This document shows positions 1 through 12,000 of a DNA stretch of 64,000 nt, one piece after another. This DNA is from Escallonia rubra. Its lineage: Eukaryota; Streptophyta; Magnoliopsida; Escalloniales; Escalloniaceae. The notes beneath the pieces are model-generated. The model made no database searches and was not told the DNA's origin. It saw nothing but the letters and a program-made list of their open reading frames with translations. Numbering within the stretch: the first letter of the stretch is position 1; each line of letters begins with the position of its first letter. The DNA lies in NCBI GenBank assembly GCA_033065855.1, contig JAVXUO010003220.1, forward strand, positions 1-64,000, in the 5' to 3' direction. The position numbers and the translations under genes were made by a program.

Positions 1-2122
1 GTCCAATTTAATGCTTACATATTCGAACTCAATCCTAAAAATTAGCAAATGTCAAATGGACAAGAATTGAGGTGCGGCATAGCCCTTGATCCACTTCATA
101 ACAAATGGTGGAATTCTAAATGCCAGTGAGGATCTGTAAATGGAGTTCAAAATGCAATTTTAGTGTAAGAATTTGCTGGAAGGATTAAGTACGGGATACT
201 TCGATATTCTTAAAAGAACAAAGACATTCTAATGATTATAGAAGATTTGGGAGTTGAGAAACGAGCAGTACATGCTTAATTTCTTTCCTCGTGATTAGCG
301 CTTTTTTGTTATTCTGAGGAGTAGGTGTGCGCCCTTATTTTTCGCTTATCTGACGTAAATACTATTCGTCTATTCCTTTTGAAGACTTCAAAATGTACTA
401 AACAGCATAGTGGAAAAGAAATAAAATTAGAGATAGATGTATTCTTGCATGTCGCATCGACCTTTGCCATATTTACTGCCACGCACCACTCCTCTGATAT
501 GCTAAGCATGTAGCTTTTTTCTGCTAGAAAAAGTTTGATTTTTTGCTATCATATAAAGATGCTGGCTTGTGTGTGGGAGGTGGGCGGTTGGGGGCAAGGG
601 GGCTTTATTCAGAATTTTCAAAAATTATAATATCAAAAAAGGCCATGTTAAAGTCACAGAAGAATCAAACACCCATATGATAAGCCTTAACAACATACGC
701 GTAAAGGGCCGAGAAAGAAGTGCCTTTGAGCTTGAGAATAAGCTGTTCCCCTTCAAGAAATGTCTCAGAACTTTCTGGCTGACCATATGAACTACCTCAG
801 ACGTAAAGGAACAATTTCCCAAAGGTTCCCATCCTCCTGCAACATTTGCTTCCAGGAAAATGTTAACAATAGGCATCACCTAAGCCACAATGTAGTATTA
901 TGGTAATCTTATAGAGCAACAATTTAAGGAGGTTGTTGTTGTTTTTTTTTTTGGTTTTGTTGGATTACTCTTTGAGTGTGGATTCCCAGGATCTTTGGAG
1001 CCTAAGGATCCCAAATACCATTAGGGAACTCTTGGACAAAAGGTAATAAAAAGTCCTTACAAAAAGGATGTCATTCTTCGTGACAGCTATTTACCTTGTA
1101 CAGACCAGCATAGAGAAAGAGAGGAATTCTGTTTCCACTCTTAGACCCTTGGAATTCACGGTTAACAACTGTTAGCTTTGAACTTGATCTATGGGTGCAA
1201 TACCGTAAATGCTTGGATTTGGTTGGCTGGGATACATCCTCTATTGGCTCTTGCATTCACCTTCTTGTGGTGGAACTTCCCCACTTTTTTTGCTTTGGCA
1301 TTTCTCGCTGACCATATAAACTAGCTCAGACGTAAAGGGACGGTTTTCCGGAGCTTCTAATTATCCTCCTACAACATTTGCTTCCAGGAAAATGTTAACA
1401 AGACCCATCACCAAAGCTATTTTTTAAAAGGATGTCAAATTCCACAATGTAGTAGAACTACAATCTAATAGAGAACCATTTTAAGTTGTTCGCTTTTTAG
1501 TTTCAAATTCTCCTTGTGAAAATGGACTCCCAGTATACATTCCAATCAAAGGGAAACTATCTTTAGGTCCTTAGGACCACAATAACATTGGGAACTCTCG
1601 GACAAAAGGAACTAAAACGACTTCACTTAAAGATGTCATTCGTCGTCATGCTCCACTTGACCCAATGTTGTGACAGCTACTATTACTTGTGAATACCAGC
1701 AAAGAAAGAGTTAAGCTAGTCTAGTTTCAACTCTTATTTCCATGGAATTGGCTTTCCTCAAGTCTTGGTTTTAACGTCATCTACGGGTACAATGGTGTGG
1801 ATGCTTGGTTGTAGTTTGGTGGGATATATGTTCTCTTGTTTCTCATCCATTCACCTTCTTGTGGTGGAAACTTCCCCACTTTCTTCTTTTGCATTGTGCC
1901 AATTATCTTTGAAATGCATTGTGCCAAGTATTTGATAGTGATATTGTTAGCTTGTCAAACAAGTGGTTAGTGAGCCTTTTCATGTATTTTTCTAAGAAAT
2001 GGCCTTTCTTGCATCCAGCTTGTTAAATAAGACATTGATAGTGCTAAATTTTATTACATGGCCAGTTTTGTTGGCCTCTATGCAGCTATTTGGCAGCCAT
2101 AAATCCTTCCGATGATTTGCAG
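1..2122. other. Non-coding sequence upstream of the first visible SPOC-gene exon
   Basis: No convincing exon is visible here. All open frames are short and unrelated to any family I know. The stretch is AT-rich and ends in an acceptor-like AG at 2121-2122, with a second one at 2149-2150. I infer that it is an intron, or the 5' flank, of the gene whose coding exon follows. The main recognisable structure is a diverged direct duplication at 779-1890. Confidence 0.6.
779..1890. repeat. Diverged tandem duplication, two copies of about 530-580 bp
   Basis: Copy one runs from about 779 to 1307 and copy two from about 1308 to 1890. Both open with a block around 'CTGACCATAT', share 'ACATTTGCTTCCAGGAAAAT' and 'CTCGGACAAAAGG'-like text, and close with 'CACCTTCTTGTGGTGGAA' followed by a C/T-rich run. 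The copies differ by many substitutions and indels, so the duplication is old. No transposon ends or coding content are visible. Confidence 0.75.
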
Positions 2123-5100
2123 ATGTTGAAGCGTCAGGGTTCTATTTTAGAGTTATGTGGCATGCGAAACAAGAGAACATCGTCTTACCAGGGCAGACAT
2201 CTTCTACTCCAAAGAGGTTTCTGGAGTCTCATATAGGTAAGATGATACATCCACCTCCTTCAGTAAATTATGATAACAACTTTACTGGTGGCTCTTCAAG
2301 AAAAAGGAAATCAAGAGATATGGACTCACCTGGGGCCACACCTGAATATCGCTTTCCATGGGAGTCAAACCCTCGAGATATTGGTTCAGCTTTGGAATCA
2401 AATCGACAAGGGAATTATGTTGGAGTGCATTTCAATCAAAGAGAGTCCGCAGAACCAGGAAATTTCAGGCAACAATTTAAGAATGATCAGTTTCATCTTC
2501 GAAATGATTTTCCAGAAACTTGGCCGATTAGTAGTATGAATTTTCATAGAAATGGAATTGATAGAATAAGCAATGACTCTTTGAGTTTGCCACCTCAGTA
2601 TTTACAGCCTAAGGGACCACTTCCCTTACGTAATTTGTCGGTTCGAGAGACCCCGATGGTACCAAATGGGCAGACCCATGCATCTTATGCTGGACACTTT
2701 GAAGCTCACAGATTTCTGCCCTTTCCAAAATCAGGTAATCAAAGCTCAGAAAAAGCTCACATTGCTGCCCACTTGCAAGATCTAACAGGTTCTGAGGTCA
2801 ATGACTCTGTTTTTCGGGATAAATTGCCACAAGAAATGTGCCATACAACATCTGAACAATTGAGACCTGTTGAAAATTTGCACCAGCCTTTTTTTCAGCG
2901 TAACATGTTTTTTGATGGTTTGAATAGAAGGACATTTTCTCGGGAAGACAAGTTTGAGTCAGTTCAGTTGAACCAGAGTGGTAATTGTTCAAATGATGCA
3001 GCTATTGGTGAACCTCCCAATGCAGAAACATCATCGTTAGGAGCCTCAGTTTATGGGGATAACAGATCTTTAGAACATGAAGTGCAAATTAGCCGTGCTC
3101 GTTTCAATTATGCTTCTCAAAACAAAGAAAGGATCCACGGGGATGGCGATATGATAATAAAGGAGATAACAACAGCATCTGATACAGAGAAGCTAAAGTA
3201 TTCTGTTTCAGAGGACATTCCATCTAAAAAAGTGGGTGAAATTGTTGGAAATGACAAAAAAAATGACGAAAGTCATAGTTCTCCAATATTGAAAGAAAAG
3301 AGTAGTTTAATCTCTGGAACGGCCGCTTCTACAGTGGCTGAAAAGTTATGGGATGGGTCTCTTCAGCTAAGTTCTTCTGTAACTCTGTCTGCAGTCGCAT
3401 TCTTCAGAAGGTCTCTACGCTTGTATTTAAGTATTTTTTTTTATCGATACTTTTATAGGTTATCAACTGTGCTTTTTATGCATAATAACCATCTAAAAGT
3501 CCATTTAAGTTTGTAAACTGAGTATATGAAGGTGGGTGTTCCAATAGTTTTATTGTCTTGTTTTTAAATAGTTTTTAAGAGATTGAATATTTCCTTAAAA
3601 CTCTGTTAACAAAATATTCCACTTGAACTTTGCGGTTGGACGTAAGTATTTTGTTTAAATGGGATATTTCCAGAAGTTCTATTTGCCATCTCACATTCGC
3701 TGTTCAAATCACTAAAATTGGTATAGCTACAAACTTTTGGTATCCTTTTGGTTATGGAATCCAATAAAAGCAGAAGTCGTGTTACTACTTGGGGAGCAAC
3801 CCAACAAATCTCATATCTACTCTTCATAACCTATAAGCTTTAGTATTGCATCTTTCTTCTCTTTAGGATGAGGGAGGATGAACTGCACAAGTTTCTTAAT
3901 TAATTATTTCAGAATGGCTTGGAAGTTGAGTTTTTTATTTTTGGGCCCTTGTATGCTCCGTTTGTTCTGGGCTTTTGTAATTGGGGCACGGCTTTGGATT
4001 TTTTAATGATTATTTCACAATCACCTATCAAAAAAATGACTTCAAAGTCGAGTTCATCAATTAGGGATGTATCATATATGATTTTATGTCTTTTGGTAGA
4101 GCTTTTTATTGAGTTAAGTTTTTGGAAGTAGCATCTTTTTCTTTTGATCTGTAGGACCTTTAGTCATTTATTCGTAGAGAAAGAGGAGGCTGGGGTCAGG
4201 AGGAAGGAAAGGGTGACCTGAAGTAGTGTTAGGAGGTGCTTGATTTCCTGCGAAATTCTTCTACTGTTGTCCTCTCGGGCAGAAGTAGAATATTGGCCTT
4301 GCCAGGATACTTGAGGGCTAAAGTCCCTTGGTAGTATAGTGCTGGGTCTCAAGTTATTCTCAGTTGTCCCTGTAGAAAACAAGGCAAAAGGAAGTCAAAC
4401 TTTCGGAGCTATCTGCATTTTCCCCTTGAAGGCAAAAGTCCCTTTAAGGGAGTTTAGTGATGGGTCTCGAGTTATGCGTAGTTCTAACATGTACCAAACA
4501 AGGCAAAAGGAAGTCAAAGGTTTGGGAGCTATCCGCATTTTGTCTTTGTTAGTGCATTTGGTGTGAGCGTAATAGTAAGCTTGAAGATCCGTGTTGTTTT
4601 TGCCCTCGGAATGAAGAATGTTTTTTATATTTAATAGGTGAAATTATATAGGTTAGCTGCCAGAGGATGTATACAAAAATCAACCAGAGCAATTCAACCT
4701 AAACCATCAATGATTGTTACTTAATTGATAGTCTAAAGTGACCACTCTTGAACCCGAAAGTCAAAAGCTCAATGTCCTCAAGGAAGATCGCTTAACACCT
4801 AATGCAGAGGAACTCTGAGGAAGATAATCCTAAATAGAGATCCCCCTGAATGGAGAGTAGATATACTTGTCGCAGGCCGTCATATTTTTGGGATAGGGTT
4901 CTTCATGTTTATTGTGACCTAGGCTGTAATTTATAGGATTTGGTAATAGGATGTTTTTTACCAACTTCAATTTATAACACTCAATATCAGGGCCTTTTTC
5001 CGACTACTGCTTCTAATCCAGAGGACATAATAGCAATTCTGTTCTAGGCTGATTCTTACTAACTACCCCTGAATATCTGCCTTTTGGTCCTAGAGAAGAT

Positions 5101-8100
5101 TTGCCTTTCACCCTTGCTCAATGATGACATACAAATGAAGACTAGTCCTTTTTCTTTTAGTTGCAATGCAATTCAGTTTTTTTCCTGCATACTTTCTCTT
5201 GTATGGGTTACCAAAATAGGGAGTTGTTCTTCTGATTGATTGCTTGCTTGTACAGGTAAGGAAATTTCTTGTTAAGTTGCTTTGATTAAGTGTGTTTTTT
5301 TGGTTGAATCTCTACTTTCTAAAATAAGGTATCCTGAATAAACAAAAAGCTCAATTGGCTTCGTCCTCTGGTAATGATCTTATATGTGTTGAATCATTCT
5401 CCAAGCCTTAGTTGCAGGATTCTTTAATTCTAGTCGCGCTTCTGCTCTGGATTCTTGCTCCTGATTCTTGCACCTGCTCTTGCTTCCACCCCAAAATTCA
5501 CTAATGATGCTCCTGCTTTGGAACCTCGGACCCACTCCCGCTCCCACCCGCGTTCTGTGCACCTAAGCTCCAAACATTATTTATCAGATGCGCAAATGAG
5601 TAGGAAAGCGTTCCCTTTGGTTATATGGCATTTTAATTTAGAAGGAAGCTTTTATGTATTAACTCAGCCAATCTAAGCTGATTGATCAAGTTCCTTGTAA
5701 TTTTAGATTGCCTCTTTCTCATATCTTTTTTGTGATAGAAATCTAGGGCTGCTCTTTGTTGTAATTTTAGATTTTTGTTGGTGTTGTAATGGAAAAAGGA
5801 GTAGAGATTTGGAATAGACCTTGTAAGCAAATTATGAGTTTAGGAGTTGTTCTCTGTTTATAAATATAGAAAGAAGAAGCTTTGAGAATTTTCTGTCAAA
5901 TTTGGGATCTTAAGCTAAACTTTGTTGACCTTGTGCTAGTTTAAACAAAAGGAAATTCAGCTTAATAGTAAATCCTCCACACAGTTGGTATTTAATCTTG
6001 GACATCTTCTCCCCATGACACAGGAAGCATACTAAATTTCTTTTGTTTCGGGACTCTAGCTTGCTCTGCTATATTCTTACATCAACCTCTTATGTTATTT
6101 AAAATAAGTGGCTGGACTGTTGGACGGCCGGATTAAATGATCATTTCGCAGATTGGAGAACGTCATTGGAATTGTTTCCAGATCATGTTTGAAACTTTAG
6201 CTATGACCTAACAACTTATTTTTCTTGTATTTAGGGACAAATATTTATTTGCTCATCAATTTTCCTTGTCGATAATGATTGCTGTGTAGTGGGGAGAGGT
6301 TGCTTGATGCCAAGTGGTCAGAATTCGTAGAAGTTAAAGGGAAAGTTAGATTAGAGGCTTTTGAAAAATATATCCAAGATCTTCCTCGGTCGCGAAATCG
6401 TGGACTTATGGTAAGCAGTATGTTTCATCACAACCTTATATAATAGTCTTGTTAACTATAAAGTCGTGATTCTCCTGTCTGTGTGATATATTCTTTGTTC
6501 ATGCAGCATAACTGTCACAGTTTTTCTCTTTTGAATTCTTCTACAGATAGAAAAAAAGGAATACTCTTGACTAGTTGAAGAAAGTATTAATTAAATGATT
6601 TTTCCAGAAAACAAAATTATAGCTGAATCCTGTGTGTGCTAGCTATTTTTAAATGATCTTTGATGATTATTGGTTACCATAATTTGCTGCCACTTTGTAT
6701 TTGGCATTTACTCGAGTTGCTTTTATGTGCTAGATCTTTTCATCTAAAATTGCCATACAATATTTGCAATTGCATTTGATATCTGGTATCTCTATATTTG
6801 TGTTTATGGTTTTGTTTTCTAGTAGGGATTTATGTTTTTATACTTTGTTGTCTATGTGGTCAACAATGATAAAAGCCAACATGAAATGTCTTGTCCTTAT
6901 TTGTTTTCCTTGTATAGAGATAGGACGATGAAGTAAAAGAGATAAATACATGGATCTTGTGATGTAATTCTTGGTCAACAATGTGAAGGACCAATTCTAC
7001 TTCATGGCTTGGACAGTTAACTATGATTTTGAATTAAGCTGATGTTTATAGAACTTTTAGGCTACGCCTGGACAGCCATTTTTGTTGTTTTCATTTTCAG
7101 AATGTGTTTAAATTATTTTCATGTTTCATTTGTTAAGATATTAGCTTTATATATTGCAAAGTACTATTCACCAGTTAATTTTGTATATAACAACGATCCT
7201 TTGTGAATTTCACCTTATTTATTTTGACATAAAGATATATTGTAAATGGTACCCATACAAAATTTGCTATAGTTTATACTGTTAAAATTTTGTTTTAATA
7301 AAATTAGTTATCTTCATCTTTTCGAAAAATGGAATCCATAGAAGGGAACCCCCTTTTGATCTTTTCCGGAAATGAACACTTTTTATCTTCTCTAAAAGAT
7401 GATACTGATGATGACGAGAAAAAGGCCAACCAAAGATAGCCTTGGTGCTTTGCCACCTCAATCCTTATTGAGCCATCACCAATTATGAAAAGGTTGTTAG
7501 TATTGATACAGGTTTTGTTCTATTCTCAGGACTAAAATGTTGACATCTGAGTAGACTTGGGTGAAGGAAATGGAGTTTTGGGGTTCTAGTTAAGTGTACG
7601 GAGAAATTGGTCAGATTAAGGATGGGCCGACTCCTGATGGGTGGTAAAAAAGGGTGTTTGTTTCCTTGGGCATCCTTCGACTTGCACCACTTTTTGGTGT
7701 GTAGGTAGTAGGGGTTCAATTTTAGTTAATAGACATGGTTCGGCTTGATAAAGTAGTAGGATTTTGCCTAGGCAAATTCTAACTTGTATCCCAGGGCGCA
7801 CGTTATCTGAACCTCGTAGGTTAGCGCATTATCAGCAGAGGGAGGCATTGTAAATGCTGCTTGCTATCTGCAGCCTCATGTAGATGTCGTATAAAGACTA
7901 TTTTGCCTACCACTCATCCTGACTTCGAAAATACCAACCTCATTTTTTGCACTTGTGCAAGATGCCTTTGGTCATACTCGAAGAGGGGTTGGTTGGGTTC
8001 AGTTGACTTTTAAGTTCATAAAGATCTTATTTGAAATTCTATTTCCCTATCCAAAGTCTTTTTCCAGTTCCTTGTTATACAGCTTTATATTGTGATCGGC

Positions 8101-11100
8101 CCTCATTATTTAGCCGTTTTAACAGTTAATACAATCTGAAGTTCAAATACCAATCTTTTGAGCCATCAGTTTTTGACCCTTAAGGAACCCAAATTTCTTA
8201 AGGAAGACATCAAGTACTCTTCATTGGTTACATCTGTATAGCACCTCTATTTCAGTGCCTAATCTACCCTTTTTATCTTTTTGCTATTAAATTTTTCCTT
8301 AAAACTGTAGAAAGCTTAGTTCATAGTTTGTTTAAAACCATCTCTTTTTTGGGTTGCATTTAAAACCTTTTGAGGTTATAATGCTTAAGGTTTTGCTAAT
8401 CTAGACATTTTTTATGCTGACCCGTGTGGTGGGCTGAAAGGCCAGTTCAACCTGTCCTGACCGAGGCTGTTAATAGGTTCTCTCATTGTAGTTTATTACC
8501 AGTTCAGGAGAACCATATATAGAAGGCACATTAACGTAATAAAAAGAGTATTTCCATTTCAAAGGTAGATTAGACAACATGGAGAAATCCTCGTTCTAAC
8601 TTTTCAGTCCCCTTTATAGATATTATTAAGCTGAGTACGCTGGGTACTACACACCAGTATGCACAAAAAGTACGTTATGATCCTTCTTTTCTTTGTAGTA
8701 ATATGAATTGGATTTGGTAATTTGAGTATAACAAAGGCGCCAAAGGGTGCACAACTCCCTAGGTTAACAATGTAAAGTAGTTTGGACTCTAGTTTTGAGG
8801 ACAGAGATCACTAAGGGTTAAAAATGACTTTTTACATAGTTTTATGAGGAAAATATTTGTTTCTCCGAAATGGTTTGATCCGTCATGCAGTTTGGGTTGC
8901 TTTGAGGCATTAATATTCTACAGGTTGTCAGTTGCGACGGGATAATCTGGGTTTAGGATTTCCCCAAGTGAATCTAGTGGTAGTCTAGTATTTTTGAGCT
9001 CTTTCCGAGTCTCTGCCTAAACTGAGTGGAACATTTGTTTTTTGCCTCAGTAGACTTCCAGTCTATACCACTTATTATGCAAATTATTATTAAGCTACAT
9101 CCAAATACGCGAGCTTCACAAGCAAAAGTTAGCTGCAATAAGGAAGAGCTAAAGGTCCAGCACGTAATATCATCGATAGACAAGAACTCGTGCCATCTTC
9201 ACTTTTTGTTGCATAGTCCAGCCATATTGGTAATAATTTGAATCATATCTCGGGTTTAATTAATCTGACACACCCAAATGTTTCCATCGCATTGTATTAT
9301 GTAAATCAGCACAAGTACTTCGAGAACATTTGTACAAGAGTTGCAAAAGGCGCTTAGCGTCAAGTCGTATACACATGGGAGTATACAAGCAAGAAAGGAA
9401 ATCAAAGCTTTCCTTTGACCAATATATACGCAAGCCCAGACAACATTAACCTACTATGCAAATTAATTATTCTACACGTCGAAAAAGGCACTCCATTGAT
9501 GTCTACCTATGACTAGTGCCTCGTCATATGTATAACATAACAAGATCCACATATTACAATATGTCCTTACAAAGTTCTTTGAAGCCATAATAATTAGCTA
9601 TGTCATACTATAAGTTGAATTCAACCATAAGTCGATTTTGTCCTGTGGCATACTGCTTATCTTAGTTTTGATGCCAGAAGAATAGCATAGAATCAATTAG
9701 ACGTCCCTAGAGAGAGGCATACCAAAATTCATAAACTGTTAGCAAGTTACCCTACAAATTTTCTCTTACTTTTTTTTATTGTTACTCTTCCATCTATGTT
9801 ATTGGATAAGTACCGCTACTACAGCATTTGCATCTTAAACCAAAATGCCCATATTGTATCAAGCTTAAAATTTTAAATACTGAGGTATCTGTGTAAACTT
9901 GATTGAAGTTCTAAATTGGTCCAAAATAGTGGGATAAGTTCAATCTTGGCCTCTGAAAATAAAGGCAAATAAGGTAAGAAATATGTGCTTGAATAGCGGG
10001 AGACTAAAACTCTATAGAAGTACATGAATAGAGTATCGTAGCAGTAAGCTTGATTGACAACATTCTCTTAGAGCCACTTCAGACAAAAATAGCCTGCAAC
10101 TATAGGCTGCTCACCAAAGTATATAACAAAAAAAGGAACATCGGGAGAGTAGTCAATATAAGCTTCCAAACATGAATAGAGTATCGTAGTTGTAAGCTTG
10201 ATTGACATCATTCTCTTAAAGCCACTTCAGACAAAAATAGCCTGCAACTATAGGCTGCTCACCAAAGTATATAACAAAAAAAGGAACATCGAGAGAGTAG
10301 TCAATATAAGCTTCCAAACATTGAGCTCACCAGAAAACAAGCATTGAGTTAACATGTTCTTCCATAAAGTTTAAGTTGTTTTTTCTCACCACCCATGCTA
10401 GTTATAATCAGCTACATCACTGGACAACTCTCGGAACCAACGAAGACCGTTAAACTGAGATTCGATATTGATGTATAGCATCTTACTGGAACAGTTATGT
10501 AGCACTTGAGACGCATACCTAAAGGGCTTCAACACAAAGAAGAGAGTACTTGAAAACTTGCTTATTTAGAAGAAATTTGGAAAGGGGGCAAGTCCCAGGA
10601 GAGCCAACCAAGTACATTAGGCAACAATATTCAACAGTATACCATCGTTCCCTTGAGAATCAAGCCAGGGTGCTATTTCTTTGTGAATTGATATTTGAGC
10701 TCCACATTTCACCATTTGAGCTTCACTCTTGTTGCTAAAGTTCTTAAACGTGTCACTATACAGCCACTTTAACGACAAAAGTGGAGCTCAAATGGCTAAG
10801 TGGAGCTCGAATGTCAATTCCAATTTTCATTTCTAATACCTTTAACAATTCACTAGTGAAACCGATGTACACAGGCAGTATACACACGAAGAGAACATCA
10901 CCCCACTAAACTGGAAGAAATCAAAAGGGGATTCATAAAAAGTCAGGTTATCAATGTCTTAAGAAAATATTCCCAATCAACTCGGCAAAGGCTCCGCTGA
11001 CTGGTAATCCTATTCAAGCCTAGATAAGAGAGCTTGAGAACAGCTGCCCGAACCCAATGGACGACACGTCGATCCCTGTAGAACAATGCTCATATGGGAC

Positions 11101-11940
11101 TTTAACCCCCAACCCCCTCCAACATCATAGCAACTCCAGGATGATTGCAAGTTTTATTAAGAGCATTTGAATTGGATATCAAGTGGCAACACATTTAGTT
11201 AGTCATGGACAAAGGAGAATGAGCCATATATTAGTTTCAGCAAGTCTAAGGAGATCCTAATGACACCCTCCTAAAGGATAAACAGAAACACCATATGCAT
11301 GTAAAAGAATGTAAGCAGTAATTTTCATCTGCCAAAGAAGGAAGGAGTACTGTACAGCTCTCATAATGTGTAGGTATTATGCATCACTGGAATCGAAGAA
11401 ACATCCCTGTATCTGACGATGTACTTATCTTCAAAAACTTATGCAGAATGGAATAATAGGTTGTTGGAAAACCAGCTTAGAAAAAAGGAATGCCCTCATG
11501 AAAAAGCAATGCCTTGGTAGATATTAGTCTATCCATTCCATAACTCCTGTCTCGGAAGACCGAACTTTTTAGAAACATGCATTCTGCCTCGTCACTTGCA
11601 TTAATTTGAGTTCCAAAATGGCCTCTTTTCCGTTTTATCCACATAAAAACCAGAAGATGAGCTAAACCATAAATAGGGAATTTGAGAAGATGTTTTCTAC
11701 TCTAAAAAGGGATAAGCATTTTGGCAACCAAAAAGGGCAAGTAACTGATGATTGGTATGGACAGGATAATCTGGTATGCAGTATTGATTGATGAACTGGT
11801 AATTCAATGCAATTACGAACAACTCCTTACATAAAAATTTCAGCTACCAAATGCTTGATTGCTAAACTCTAGGTAGCACGGATACACCGACTCCTACCGG
11901 GACACCGAACACTGCAATTTTCAAAAAATCAGATTTTGTG

Positions 11941-12000
<60 letters not shown>

